Below, piece by piece: positions 53,052 to 62,065 of a stretch of DNA of 64,000 nt. A program made the translations under genes and the position numbers. Source of the DNA: Sphingobacterium sp. ML3W (GTDB lineage: Bacteria; Bacteroidota; Bacteroidia; Sphingobacteriales; Sphingobacteriaceae); assembly GCF_029542085.1 (NCBI RefSeq), contig NZ_CP107036.1:6324001-6388000 (forward strand), given 5' to 3'. The first letter of the stretch is position 1. Each line of letters opens with the position of its first letter. Below the pieces are notes generated by a model. The model was not told the origin of the DNA. It saw only the letters and a program-made list of their open reading frames with translations, and did not search any database.

Positions 53052-53969
53052 ATGAAACCAATTTCGATTATAATTCCGACGCATAACAACGAAAATACGA
53101 TTGTTGATACAATAGAATCTGTTCAAAAGCAGACCTCCCGATCCTGGAATTGTATCCTGGTAGATGACCATTCGAGTGATCGGACGATAGCGAATATAAA
53201 ATCCAGGATTGTCAATGATGAACGGTTTCAATTGGTTGAAAACTCCGCCAATCGAGGCGCCAATTTTTGTAGAAATATAGGCTTAAAATTGTGTAAAGAT
53301 GATCTTCTCATATTTTTGGATGGCGATGATATCTTGTATCCTAATTGTATTGAAACCCGAAGTTCTTTCCTGAGGGGGAGGATGGATCTGGATATGCTTG
53401 TTTCTCAGACAACGTATTTTAAGCATGATATCAATAACGTAATTGAAGTATTCCGGAACTCCGAATCGGACAATAATAAGGAAAAATTAATCGTATCATT
53501 TTTAAAGCATCAGATCATATGGACCACTACAGCCGTAACCTGGAATAAAAATTTTTTAGTAAGAATACAGGGCTGGAACGAGGATTATCCACGTCTTCAG
53601 GATGTTGAACTGAATATCCGCGCCCTTATGGAAAGTCCTGTGATAGCATTTACCGGAAGGGCGGATTCTTATCTGAGAAAAAGTGAATTCACTCAGGCAA
53701 AGAGGGTAGCTGCATTTTGGGGATTCACGAATCTGATTTCTTCGTTTTATGGAAAATTAATGGTCAGTACTGATGACGAAAAAACGTTAAATGACTATGG
53801 TGAAGCTTTTCAGCATCTTATACAGACGATCGTCAAGTACTATTTTCTAGATGAGAATAATTATGATGAAGAAATGAAAGCCTATTTTTTAAAAACGGTC
53901 CACATGATCTTGGATGAGAGTTCCTATGAACAAATCTTTGAGGCACTTTCCCTTCTTAGTGCTGATTGA
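53052..53969 (+). CDS. GT2-family glycosyltransferase
   Basis: 305 residues. Complete GT-A signature: ISIIIPTHNNENTIVDTIESVQKQT, WNCILVDDHSSDRT, NRGANFCRNIGLKLC, LLIFLDGDDILYPN with an intact DxD, then TTAVTWNKNFLVRIQGWNEDYPRLQDVELNIR. No membrane segment, so it acts in the cytoplasm on a soluble acceptor, consistent with modification of the precursor before export. Paralogous to the GT2 at 48731, which has lost the DxD. Confidence 0.85.
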   Translation: MKPISIIIPTHNNENTIVDTIESVQKQTSRSWNCILVDDHSSDRTIANIKSRIVNDERFQLVENSANRGANFCRNIGLKLCKDDLLIFLDGDDILYPNCIETRSSFLRGRMDLDMLVSQTTYFKHDINNVIEVFRNSESDNNKEKLIVSFLKHQIIWTTTAVTWNKNFLVRIQGWNEDYPRLQDVELNIRALMESPVIAFTGRADSYLRKSEFTQAKRVAAFWGFTNLISSFYGKLMVSTDDEKTLNDYGEAFQHLIQTIVKYYFLDENNYDEEMKAYFLKTVHMILDESSYEQIFEALSLLSAD

Positions 53970-54054
53970 TTTTGATTGCGCATTTGAACTGGACCTTTAC
54001 GATTTGAAATAAGTTTTTACAGCATCAGTTTATTTATATTATTTGTAGACTAGA

Positions 54055-54942
54055 ATGAAAATTCGACTTACAACATTTGCCCGCCCCGATGACGACTTGT
54101 TAACCCGGTTTACTAACCGTTATCTTTCAGGAGGAAAAACATGGAAAGATCTTGAGTTTGTCTCTGATGAATCATATGATCGCTTGGTTATCTTAACGTA
54201 TCCCCATAAAGATACCCTAGAAAAAGGCTATGAAAAAAATAAGGCACTTACATTCATGACAGAACCTACGCTTTCCTATTACGCGAAGAGTCATCCGACG
54301 GAAGTGAAGATGAAAATACATCTTCATCTGCCTTTTTTTCCTAAAAATTTTTCATTGTATCGGGAGATCGGCGAAAAAGTTGATATTGATATTATAGAAC
54401 AGAAGAAAGATAAGCTTCTTTCTGTAGTTGTGAGTGAATTATCAGGGCTGCCGGGCCATAGGACCAGATTGGAGTTTGTTCATGTGATGGATCAGCTTAT
54501 CGCTGATGGTTTAGATATCTATGGAAGACCATTTAATGGCAATTATTTTTCATTGTTAGCTAATTATCGAGGGTTCTTGCCGGATAAATACGATGGACTA
54601 TGGCAATATCTTTATCATCTGGCCTGCGAGAATAGTTTTGAAAACGGTTATTTTACAGAGAAATTAATCGACCCGATTGTGACCGAAACACTATGCTTTT
54701 ATGACGGGTGTCCAAATATAGAGGAATTCGTTGATCCCCGGGCTTACGTGAAAATTAACATTCACAACATTGAAGAAGCATTAGGTACGATAGTAAAAAC
54801 GATAAATGATCAGGAGTGGAAAAAAAGATATCCTTTTATTGCTCGCCAGAAGACAAGATTTTTAACGGACTTACATCCGCTAAATTTAATTTGGATGGCC
54901 GTTCACGACCGGGATGTTGACAACATCTATACATGTTCTTAA
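54055..54942 (+). CDS. GT10-family alpha-fucosyltransferase-like protein
   Basis: 295 residues. The C-terminal half carries the GT10 donor-binding signature: YHLACENSFENGYFTEKLIDPI, then LCFYDGCPNIEEFVDPRAYVKIN, which is the FAxEN..xxYxTEKx...PVxxG.PN motif of alpha-1,3/4-fucosyltransferases. The N-terminal acceptor domain is unlike typical Lewis enzymes and shorter than usual. Expected donor is GDP-L-fucose; no GDP-fucose synthesis genes lie in the window. With the neighbouring GH29 it points to fucose on the product. Confidence 0.75.
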   Translation: MKIRLTTFARPDDDLLTRFTNRYLSGGKTWKDLEFVSDESYDRLVILTYPHKDTLEKGYEKNKALTFMTEPTLSYYAKSHPTEVKMKIHLHLPFFPKNFSLYREIGEKVDIDIIEQKKDKLLSVVVSELSGLPGHRTRLEFVHVMDQLIADGLDIYGRPFNGNYFSLLANYRGFLPDKYDGLWQYLYHLACENSFENGYFTEKLIDPIVTETLCFYDGCPNIEEFVDPRAYVKINIHNIEEALGTIVKTINDQEWKKRYPFIARQKTRFLTDLHPLNLIWMAVHDRDVDNIYTCS

Positions 54943-55047
54943 TCAAATGAAAAATTTTGCTCATTCAAGCCTACGTAGGTGTCATTCTGAATCTTATGTA
55001 TATTTTGTTTCCGTTATCAATTAACCAACCATAATCACTAACTAAGC

Positions 55048-57234
55048 GTGCTAAAGAAATTTCCACATTATAAGCAGATGGATATGATGGATTGCGGGGC
55101 AACCTGTCTCCGTATGATTTTTAAATATTATGGACAGATGGTTTCTATCCACAAGATTCGAAAACTATGTCAGACCACCAAAAATGGCGTCAATCTGTTG
55201 GGTATTTCCGAAGCTGCGGAAAAGCTAGGGTTCCGTACCTATGGCGTTCGGTTAAGCCTTGAACAGCTGAAAGAAGTACAACTTCCCTGTGTCCTGCACT
55301 GGAATCAAAACCATTTTGTAGTTCTGTATCGAATGAAGAAAGGACGATATTCCATTGCAGACCCGGCAACCGGACTTGTTACTTTCCAGGAAAGGGAATT
55401 TTCAAAAAACTGGTATTCAACAAGGGAGCTACATTCAGGATTATCGCTTCTTTTGAGTCCCGGCCCCGATTTCTATCAGTTAGATGATGATGAAGCTTCG
55501 GTTGCTTTGAAGTGGGGTAAGATGTTTACTTATTTCTACCAGTACAAAAAGCTTTTCCTACAGCTGTTCCTTGGCATGATCTTAGGCACGATTTTGCAGC
55601 TGGTCACCCCATTTCTTACCCAATCAGTAGTAGACATAGGAATCAATACAAAAAATATCAGCTTTATAAATTTAATACTGATTGCTCAACTTATGCTTTT
55701 TATCGGCAGTGTGTCAGTTTCTTTTATTCGTTCATGGATTATGTTGCATATCAGTACACGAGTAAATATTTCAATTTTGACAGATTTACTGATCAAGATC
55801 ATGAAGCTCCCAATGTCATTCTTTGATTTAAAAACACATGGAGACTTGATGCAGCGGATGTCAGATCAGCAGCGGATAGAATCTTTTCTAACAGGAAATA
55901 CCTTAAATACCTTGTTTTCTTTAATCAATATGCTGATTTTCGGAACCTTGCTGATTATTTACAATAAGACAATTTTTTTGGTTTTTTTTATTGCAACAAC
56001 ATTGTATACGCTTTGGATCTTGTTTTTTATGAAATATAGAAAGGAACTTGACCATAGGAGGTTTAAGATAGGCTCGGAAAATCAAACCTATATGGTGGAA
56101 ATGATCCAGAGTATCAAGGATATTAAGCTTAATAACGCTCAAAAGCAGAAACGCTGGGGCTGGGAGGCTCTACAGGCCAAGCTCTTCCAGTTCAAGGTAA
56201 AAAGTCTTGCATTGGCACAGTACCAGTCACTGGGGTCAATGGCAATCAACCAGACAAAAGGAATATTCATTACCTACATTAGCGCTAAAGCGGTTATCGA
56301 TGGTGAAATTACATTAGGGGGAATGATGGCGATCCAGTACATTGTCGGAATGGTCAGCAATCCCGTAGAATCTTTATTAAGCTTTTTACAATCTTATCAG
56401 GATGCCAAGATTAGTATGGAACGACTGAATGAGATCTACGAAACCCCGGAGGAGGAGGATATCCAAAAGGACTACCTATCCAAATTGCCAACGCAAAAAG
56501 ACATTGAAATTCGAAATCTAACATTCCGATATTATGGCGCCGGAAATGAACCTATATTTCAGAAGCTCAATCTGACTTTCCCTTCCGGAAAGACAACAGC
56601 CATAGTTGGAACCAGCGGTAGTGGGAAAACGACGATATTAAAGTTGTTATTGAGATTTTATGATTATGAAGAGGGGGAGATTCTTGTTGGAGGTAAGCGC
56701 CTGGAACAGATCGATTTTTCCCTATGGCGGGACAGTTGTGGTGCGGTGTTACAGGATAACTATATATATGCTGATACGATCCAACGCAATATAGCCATTA
56801 ATGACGAATTCCCTGATGAGCAGCGACTGCAGAATGCCATCACCGTTGCCAATCTGGATGAATTTATCGCTGAACAGCCCTTTGGAATAGCAACGAAGAT
56901 TGGGACCGGAGGGAAAGGGGTTAGCCAGGGGCAACGGCAACGTCTTATGATTGCAAGGGCTGTCTATAAGGAACCCGATTTTATCTTGTTGGACGAAGCT
57001 ACCAATTCGCTTGATGCCAATAATGAGAAAGTAATTATTGAAAATCTGGATCGTTTTTTTCGAAATCGTACTGTGGTGGTGGTTGCTCATCGGCTGAGTA
57101 CGGTAAAAAATGCGGATAACATTGTAGTGATTGAAAAAGGAGAAGTTGTGGAACATGGTACCCACTCGGCCCTAACCCAACTAAAAGGAAGATATTTTGA
57201 GCTCGTTAAAAATCAGTTGGAACTAGGGAATTAA
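55048..57234 (+). CDS. Peptidase-containing ABC exporter (C39-TMD-NBD)
   Basis: 728 residues, GTG start at 55048. The N-terminal C39 peptidase has YKQMDMMDCGATCLRMI (Gln and catalytic Cys), LHWNQNHFVVLY (His) and IADPA (Asp), so it should be active in removing GG leaders. Six membrane helices occupy about 165-450. The nucleotide-binding domain shows Walker A GTSGSGKTT, VSQGQRQRLMIARA signature and LLDEATNSLD with the switch His AHRLST. It exports the peptide while cleaving its leader. Three bases separate it from the adaptor gene. Confidence 0.93.
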   Translation: MLKKFPHYKQMDMMDCGATCLRMIFKYYGQMVSIHKIRKLCQTTKNGVNLLGISEAAEKLGFRTYGVRLSLEQLKEVQLPCVLHWNQNHFVVLYRMKKGRYSIADPATGLVTFQEREFSKNWYSTRELHSGLSLLLSPGPDFYQLDDDEASVALKWGKMFTYFYQYKKLFLQLFLGMILGTILQLVTPFLTQSVVDIGINTKNISFINLILIAQLMLFIGSVSVSFIRSWIMLHISTRVNISILTDLLIKIMKLPMSFFDLKTHGDLMQRMSDQQRIESFLTGNTLNTLFSLINMLIFGTLLIIYNKTIFLVFFIATTLYTLWILFFMKYRKELDHRRFKIGSENQTYMVEMIQSIKDIKLNNAQKQKRWGWEALQAKLFQFKVKSLALAQYQSLGSMAINQTKGIFITYISAKAVIDGEITLGGMMAIQYIVGMVSNPVESLLSFLQSYQDAKISMERLNEIYETPEEEDIQKDYLSKLPTQKDIEIRNLTFRYYGAGNEPIFQKLNLTFPSGKTTAIVGTSGSGKTTILKLLLRFYDYEEGEILVGGKRLEQIDFSLWRDSCGAVLQDNYIYADTIQRNIAINDEFPDEQRLQNAITVANLDEFIAEQPFGIATKIGTGGKGVSQGQRQRLMIARAVYKEPDFILLDEATNSLDANNEKVIIENLDRFFRNRTVVVVAHRLSTVKNADNIVVIEKGEVVEHGTHSALTQLKGRYFELVKNQLELGN

Positions 57235-57236
57235 AG

Positions 57237-58514
57237 ATGAAAAAATTAAATTGGCTGGAAGAGGACCTTCATTCAGAAGACTTACAGGAGATTATCACCA
57301 AACCTCCATCTTGGTTATTGAAAAGAGGAATCTCCCTGATACTTGGAACTATTTTATTGATTTTGGGACTATCTGTGTTTATACGTTTTCCGGAAATAGT
57401 GACAAGTTCGATGAAATTCAATAGTGTCAATGCACCAAAGATTATCGTGAGCCGGAATAACGGCAACCTTGTAAAATTATTGGTAATGGATGGCGATTGG
57501 GTTGAACAAGGTACAGATGTGGCCTACTTGGAAAGTACGGCAGATCATGGTCAGGTGGCCATGTTACTGGAAAGATTGCTGAATTTGAGAAAAGTTGAAA
57601 ACGAACGTTATAATTTAGAAAGCCTCATAGATCCTAATAAGTTAAATTTAGGGGAATTACAGAGCGGGTATCATAATTTTTACCTTGCTTATCTAAATTA
57701 TATTGCTGCGAGTGAGAATGGCATCTACCAAAAACGGAAAGGAGCTCTGGAAGAGGAAAGGGCTAATTTGACCCGACAGCAGGAAAAAGCCTCCCAATCA
57801 TTTAGACTTCAACAGCAACAATTAAAACTTGCAGAGGAAGAGTTCGAAAAGTATCAGTTTCTTGCTCAAAAGAAAATCATCAGTCCTTCTGAATTACGGG
57901 AGAAAGAAGCATTATTGCTTGCGAAGAAACAGACCATTCCTCAAATGGAAAATACCTTGATCAGTTATGAAGGAAATATGCTTTCTAAAAATAGGGAGCT
58001 GTCTGATCTTGGTAATCAGATCGATGAAGAACGTAAAAAGTTTAAACAGGCTTTAAACAGCTTTATAAGTGAAGCTGAAACCTGGAAAAGGCAGTATATA
58101 TTAACAAGTCCAGTCAGTGGTAAACTCATTTATGGATCCTTTTTGCAGGAAAATCAACAGGTTAAGATTGATCAGCCTCTTTTTTACGTCAATCCAAAAA
58201 ATGAGCAATACTATGGGGAGATGTTGCTCCCTCAGATTATATCTGCAAAAGTTAAAAAAGGACAGGATGTAATGATAAAAGTTCGGAGTTATCCCTACCA
58301 GGAGTATGGATATTTAAATGGAAGAATAGGCTATGTTTCAGATATCCCGATTCAGGATAGTGTATTTTTTGCTAAAGTGATCCTAATTCGATCTGTTAGA
58401 GATTCATCGATTATCTTGAAGCCAGGCATTTATGGTGATGCGGAAATCATTACGGAGGATAAATCCATTTTTAGAAGAATATGGGATAATCTAACCAAGA
58501 GTCTGAAGTTTTAG
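57237..58514 (+). CDS. HlyD-type membrane-fusion (adaptor) protein
   Basis: 425 residues. A short cytoplasmic N-terminus with LNWLEEDLHSEDLQEIITKPPSWLLKRG, one membrane helix (ISLILGTILLILGLSVFI), a biotinyl-lipoyl-like half (VSRNNGNLVKLLVMDGDWVEQGTDVAYLES), a long coiled-coil hairpin (about 165-290), and the returning half (TSPVSGKLIYGS.. ) with a beta-barrel. It connects the ABC exporter to an outer-membrane channel, presumably a TolC-like protein encoded elsewhere. Last gene of the island. Confidence 0.9.
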   Translation: MKKLNWLEEDLHSEDLQEIITKPPSWLLKRGISLILGTILLILGLSVFIRFPEIVTSSMKFNSVNAPKIIVSRNNGNLVKLLVMDGDWVEQGTDVAYLESTADHGQVAMLLERLLNLRKVENERYNLESLIDPNKLNLGELQSGYHNFYLAYLNYIAASENGIYQKRKGALEEERANLTRQQEKASQSFRLQQQQLKLAEEEFEKYQFLAQKKIISPSELREKEALLLAKKQTIPQMENTLISYEGNMLSKNRELSDLGNQIDEERKKFKQALNSFISEAETWKRQYILTSPVSGKLIYGSFLQENQQVKIDQPLFYVNPKNEQYYGEMLLPQIISAKVKKGQDVMIKVRSYPYQEYGYLNGRIGYVSDIPIQDSVFFAKVILIRSVRDSSIILKPGIYGDAEIITEDKSIFRRIWDNLTKSLKF

Positions 58515-58639
58515 CTTAGATAACAAAACCTACAATAATTCCCAATAAAATTGTGAGTCATTTTCTCGAGTGTACTAACTTATTGATGTGTGTTAATTTG
58601 TTGGTTTTCAAGATGTTTAAAATTTAAACATCTTGATCC

Positions 58640-58917
58640 GTTTTGGTTGCAAAGAATTTATAACAGATGCTGAAGCTGCGGAGATTAAAAGAAAAGCTGT
58701 TCAAGATACCAAGGCTTGCCCATGTCCGTGATATCTTTGTTTTTATAGCGGACTTTCCTATGCAGATGTAAGGAAATTAAAATGGACAGACATTGCTGAG
58801 CGGGTGGATGGAAAGCTCCGGTTTTTCACAAGCAGGGAAAAGACCGAAATTTCATCAAATATTTCTTTGCTCCCTAAGGCACTTGAAATAAATGAAGGGC
58901 AAATGGTAGAATCTTAA
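58640..58917 (+). pseudogene. Tyrosine recombinase (integrase) remnant
   Basis: Pieces in different frames reconstruct the central part of a Bacteroidota tyrosine integrase: EFITDAEAAEIKRKAVQD, then (other frame) IPRLAHVRDIFVF, then YSGLSYADVRKLKWTDI, GKLRFFTSREKTEISSNISLLPKALEI. The GLSYADV block contains the first half of the catalytic domain. The catalytic His/Tyr end is gone. It marks the right edge of the island. Confidence 0.85.
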
Positions 58918-58956
58918 AATTGCTTTAAACCCTTGTTAAATGGGAGCCATGTTGAA

Positions 58957-58990
58957 AAGGGCAGCCTATCTTTTAAGATAGGCTGCCTTT
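58957..58990. terminator. Bidirectional terminator
   Basis: AGGGCAGCCTATCTT/AAGATAGGCTGCCTTT, a stem of about 14 bp with flanking A and T runs, between the integrase remnant and the fucosidase gene. Confidence 0.75.
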
Positions 58991-59037
58991 GGTTTTATGT
59001 AAAAAAGTTGCTCGAGGACTGTAAAATGAGGCAACCG

Positions 59038-60432
59038 CTACTTCGCTTCGATCTTATACACATAGATCGGTATCTCATCCCTTTGTCCTGAGGGTAAAAC
59101 AAGATTTAAATTATCTCTGCCCTGTGTCCATTTCACCTTAGACCGGTCTCCGAGAAGGCTGATCGAACTGATCGCAAGTTTATTTTTCGCAAGCTCCGGA
59201 ATATCAATCCTTGCCGTTGAGGGGCTCCGTACAAAGAGGTAGACAACATTACCTTTCTGGGTAAAACGGTAGTCCGACACAATTACTTTGGGAGTCGCAT
59301 CATTGACGGCATCTTTCATCCCTCCTTTATCTTTTTCGGATTCTTTTTTTGCCACTTGCGCTGTAGCGACTTCCTTATTGCCGTTCCAAACGGTTGTGCC
59401 GTATAGGGCTTCGCCGTTGACCTTCATCCAGGCGCCTATGGCTTGTAGGTTTTGCTCACTTTCAGCCGGCCAGCTGCCGTCACCTTTGGGCCCCACATTG
59501 AGTAGGAGGTTGCCGCCTTTGCTGACTACTTCAATTAGATTGCGGATCAGCAGTTCGGGGCTTTTCCATTTCTGATCGTGCCGGTTATAGCCCCAATTTT
59601 CACTCATCGTAATGCAGGCCTCCCAGTTCTTCCGCGCTGTTGAAACCAGTGTTTGCTCGACCACGGCATAATCGCCCAGACCATTGCCAATCCGGCTATT
59701 GATAATACACTGGGGTTGAATGGAGTGGATCAGATCACGGATCTCCTGGCTCTGTTTTTTGGTAATCAGCTCGGGAGTGTCAAACCAAATAATACCAATG
59801 GGACCGTACTGTGTCAGCAGCTCACGAAGCTGCGGTTTGACCTTGTTCTCAACATACTTGTTCAGGTCTTTGGCATCTTCATCGGGGTAGTCCCAGGTAT
59901 TGCTGCGGCCGGCTTTAGTCGGCCAGTTGGTCGGTACATCGGGGTTCTCCCAATCGCGGCCCAGGGAATAATAAAAACAGAGCTTTAAGCCATATTTCTT
60001 GCAGGCTGCTGCAAGTGCCAACATCGGATCTTTGGCCCAGGGGGTTCGCCTGACGATATTATAATCACTGACAGCCGAATTGTACATCGAAAAGCCATCG
60101 TGATGCTTGGCGGTGATCACAATATACTTCATGCCGGCATCATAGGCCATCCGCACCCAGCGGTCGGCATCAAAGCCGGTCGGGTTAAACTGATCGGCGA
60201 TCTTGGCATAGGTCTTAACGGGGATCCGCTCGTAGAGCATAAAATGCTCACCGCCCTTGGTGGGGTGCCCATTCCAGTCCCCTGCCGTCTGGGAGTACAG
60301 CCCCCAGTGCAGAAACAGTCCAAATTTGCCATCGGTAAACCAGGGGGCGGGCTGGCCGAACAGGTTCAATCCTGCCAAAGCAAATAGCAGAAGCAGGATT
60401 GTTCTTATGTTATTAAAAATTAATGTATTCAT
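59038..60432 (-). CDS. Secreted alpha-L-fucosidase (GH29), second copy
   Basis: 464 residues. Signal peptide RTILLLLFALAGLNLFGQ. GH29 motifs: FGLFLHWGLYSQTAGDWNGHP, YIVITAKHHDGFSMYNS, LCFYYSLGRDWENP, IGIIWFDTPE with the nucleophile Asp, WEACITMSENWGYN and GGNLLLNVGPKGDG. Only distantly related to the island's fucosidase (different active-site loops, much higher local GC). It lies 18 bases after the metalloprotease gene and acts with it in the glycoprotein/polysaccharide locus. Confidence 0.92.
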   Translation of the reverse strand: MNTLIFNNIRTILLLLFALAGLNLFGQPAPWFTDGKFGLFLHWGLYSQTAGDWNGHPTKGGEHFMLYERIPVKTYAKIADQFNPTGFDADRWVRMAYDAGMKYIVITAKHHDGFSMYNSAVSDYNIVRRTPWAKDPMLALAAACKKYGLKLCFYYSLGRDWENPDVPTNWPTKAGRSNTWDYPDEDAKDLNKYVENKVKPQLRELLTQYGPIGIIWFDTPELITKKQSQEIRDLIHSIQPQCIINSRIGNGLGDYAVVEQTLVSTARKNWEACITMSENWGYNRHDQKWKSPELLIRNLIEVVSKGGNLLLNVGPKGDGSWPAESEQNLQAIGAWMKVNGEALYGTTVWNGNKEVATAQVAKKESEKDKGGMKDAVNDATPKVIVSDYRFTQKGNVVYLFVRSPSTARIDIPELAKNKLAISSISLLGDRSKVKWTQGRDNLNLVLPSGQRDEIPIYVYKIEAK

Positions 60433-60450
60433 CGTCGCTATCAGCCTTTT

Positions 60451-61908
60451 CTAACGGTTCTGTACTTTCATAGATGAAACTTTATCGTTGAAAGTCGAAA
60501 GGTAGGAAGACGTAGATGTAACGACGAGACTATCGCCAGTAAAATTATTTCCGTTGTATAACGTGACTTTAACATTGGCGCCAACTTTAATGGAAGAGAT
60601 GCTATTGTCTGTCACGCCTTTTGCCAATAAATCCGATGTGGTATATTGCCCTTTACCAAAGCTTCCTTTCACGCCGGCATAGGATGCATTGGAATAGGTA
60701 TACACCGAATCTTGATTGGTCGTCATGAGCCCGTTGACATAGTTGAAGTCGTAAACATTGGACGTGGTGTATCCATTTTGCAATAATAATTTTACTTTAA
60801 GTTCGTAAGGTGTATTGCCTTTGTAGTAAAGTTCATTGAGGTCTATTGTTCCTTGGATGCTACCTGAAGAAAGCGGCGTAAATTTCCATGTGACTGCATT
60901 GTAATCTTTGTTGGCTCCGGTACCTTCGTTGTTCGCATTGGGATCCATATAGACCAATATCTCGCTCACAGGTAAATTAGATGTATAATTTCCTGTAATA
61001 AAGATTTTTTGCTGACTGTTGTCAATGGCAAATTGAGGTTGTATGGAATAAGTAGGCGCTTGGTAAGGACTAGCTGTCGCCACGGCAGATTGAAAAACTT
61101 CATTTCTGCTGAGAATTGCTGCATCGGAGCCGGTTAGGAAAGTAGGCAGTCCCTTGCTAAAGCTCACATTGCCACTTCCCATCAGTGATGTGCCCAATGT
61201 AGGTTCTTCACTGACATATTTAGCATGGTTATGAGGTAGGTTTAATCCATGGCCCAATTCATGTAGCATACCGCCAAGGTAGTTTGAGCTTGGATTTGGA
61301 ATTCCATTGACGGACATGGAGGAATTGTCCACCGCAAAGCAGTATTTGCCATAGCCATAGAATGGCTGGCTGCCATCGCCGTCTGTCCTTGCCGGCAAAA
61401 GGACTAAATAGTGATTGTTGGATGAAAATTGGCCCGGATGGCTGGTTTTGTACGCATTGATCTCATTGATAATTTTACCGGCTGATATCGCTGAGCTGTA
61501 CGGGTAGTCCGCTTGAGCTCCTGCCGCCGGAATTTCAATAATGTTGACCAGACCTGTACTATCTTTTGCCAGGCCCAGATAATTGCTATAGCCATAGCGC
61601 CCCATTTCATTGTGTAGCCAGTCCTGAAAATGGACAAACAGCTGCGATAGCCGGGTTTTGTAGCCGGGTAAGGCTGGATTGTCTGTAGGTACAAACATAA
61701 TGATATTGAGGTTTACTGGATTAGTTACAAATTGGAGATTGGCTAGGGAGGTGTCTATAACGCCACTCGAGGACGCCTTTGACCGTCGGATTTCTGTGGT
61801 ATTTTGTTCTGACAATGGCTTTGAACAAGCGAAAAAAAGTGATAGGACTGTGGCGGACAATGCAATTCCTTGAATGATTTGCATCCATTTTTTTGTTTGT
61901 TTTTTCAT
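60451..61908 (-). CDS. Metzincin-type zinc metalloprotease lipoprotein with beta/gamma-crystallin-like tail
   Basis: 485 residues. Lipoprotein signal (LSATVLSLFFACSK). The catalytic domain has LGGMLHELGHGLNLPHNHAK, an HExxHxxNxxH zinc site, followed by a Met in TSLMGSG that could be the Met-turn. A middle Ig-like region follows. The last 80 residues (SYAGVKGSFGKGQYTTSDL, TLYNGNNFTGDSLVV) have the Greek-key repeats of beta/gamma-crystallins, here probably carbohydrate- or Ca-binding. Together with the fucosidase it suggests attack on fucosylated glycoproteins. Confidence 0.8.
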   Translation of the reverse strand: MKKQTKKWMQIIQGIALSATVLSLFFACSKPLSEQNTTEIRRSKASSSGVIDTSLANLQFVTNPVNLNIIMFVPTDNPALPGYKTRLSQLFVHFQDWLHNEMGRYGYSNYLGLAKDSTGLVNIIEIPAAGAQADYPYSSAISAGKIINEINAYKTSHPGQFSSNNHYLVLLPARTDGDGSQPFYGYGKYCFAVDNSSMSVNGIPNPSSNYLGGMLHELGHGLNLPHNHAKYVSEEPTLGTSLMGSGNVSFSKGLPTFLTGSDAAILSRNEVFQSAVATASPYQAPTYSIQPQFAIDNSQQKIFITGNYTSNLPVSEILVYMDPNANNEGTGANKDYNAVTWKFTPLSSGSIQGTIDLNELYYKGNTPYELKVKLLLQNGYTTSNVYDFNYVNGLMTTNQDSVYTYSNASYAGVKGSFGKGQYTTSDLLAKGVTDNSISSIKVGANVKVTLYNGNNFTGDSLVVTSTSSYLSTFNDKVSSMKVQNR

Positions 61909-61971
61909 AATTTTTGAAATAAGTATTTATAATTGTTGATGCGTATGGGTTACTTAGGATCTACCCAAACA

Positions 61972-62053
61972 CAAATCTATAGTAGAGAATATATTTTGAT
62001 TTATAGTGATTTGCGTTTAAGTCAAACGTTTGCGTAACTTACGAAAACGTTTA
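61972..62053 (-). promoter_or_regulatory. Promoter of the protease-fucosidase operon with two LacI-type palindromes
   Basis: The minus strand has a consensus -7 box TAGATTTG (61979-61972). Upstream lie CAAACGTTTG (62023-62032, perfect palindrome) and AAAACGTTTA (62044-62053), both with the AACGTT centre typical of LacI-family operators, 21 bp apart. The LacI-family gene ends 13 bases beyond them. The upstream position is compatible with activation rather than repression. Confidence 0.6.
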
Positions 62054-62065
62054 AATTGATGTACT

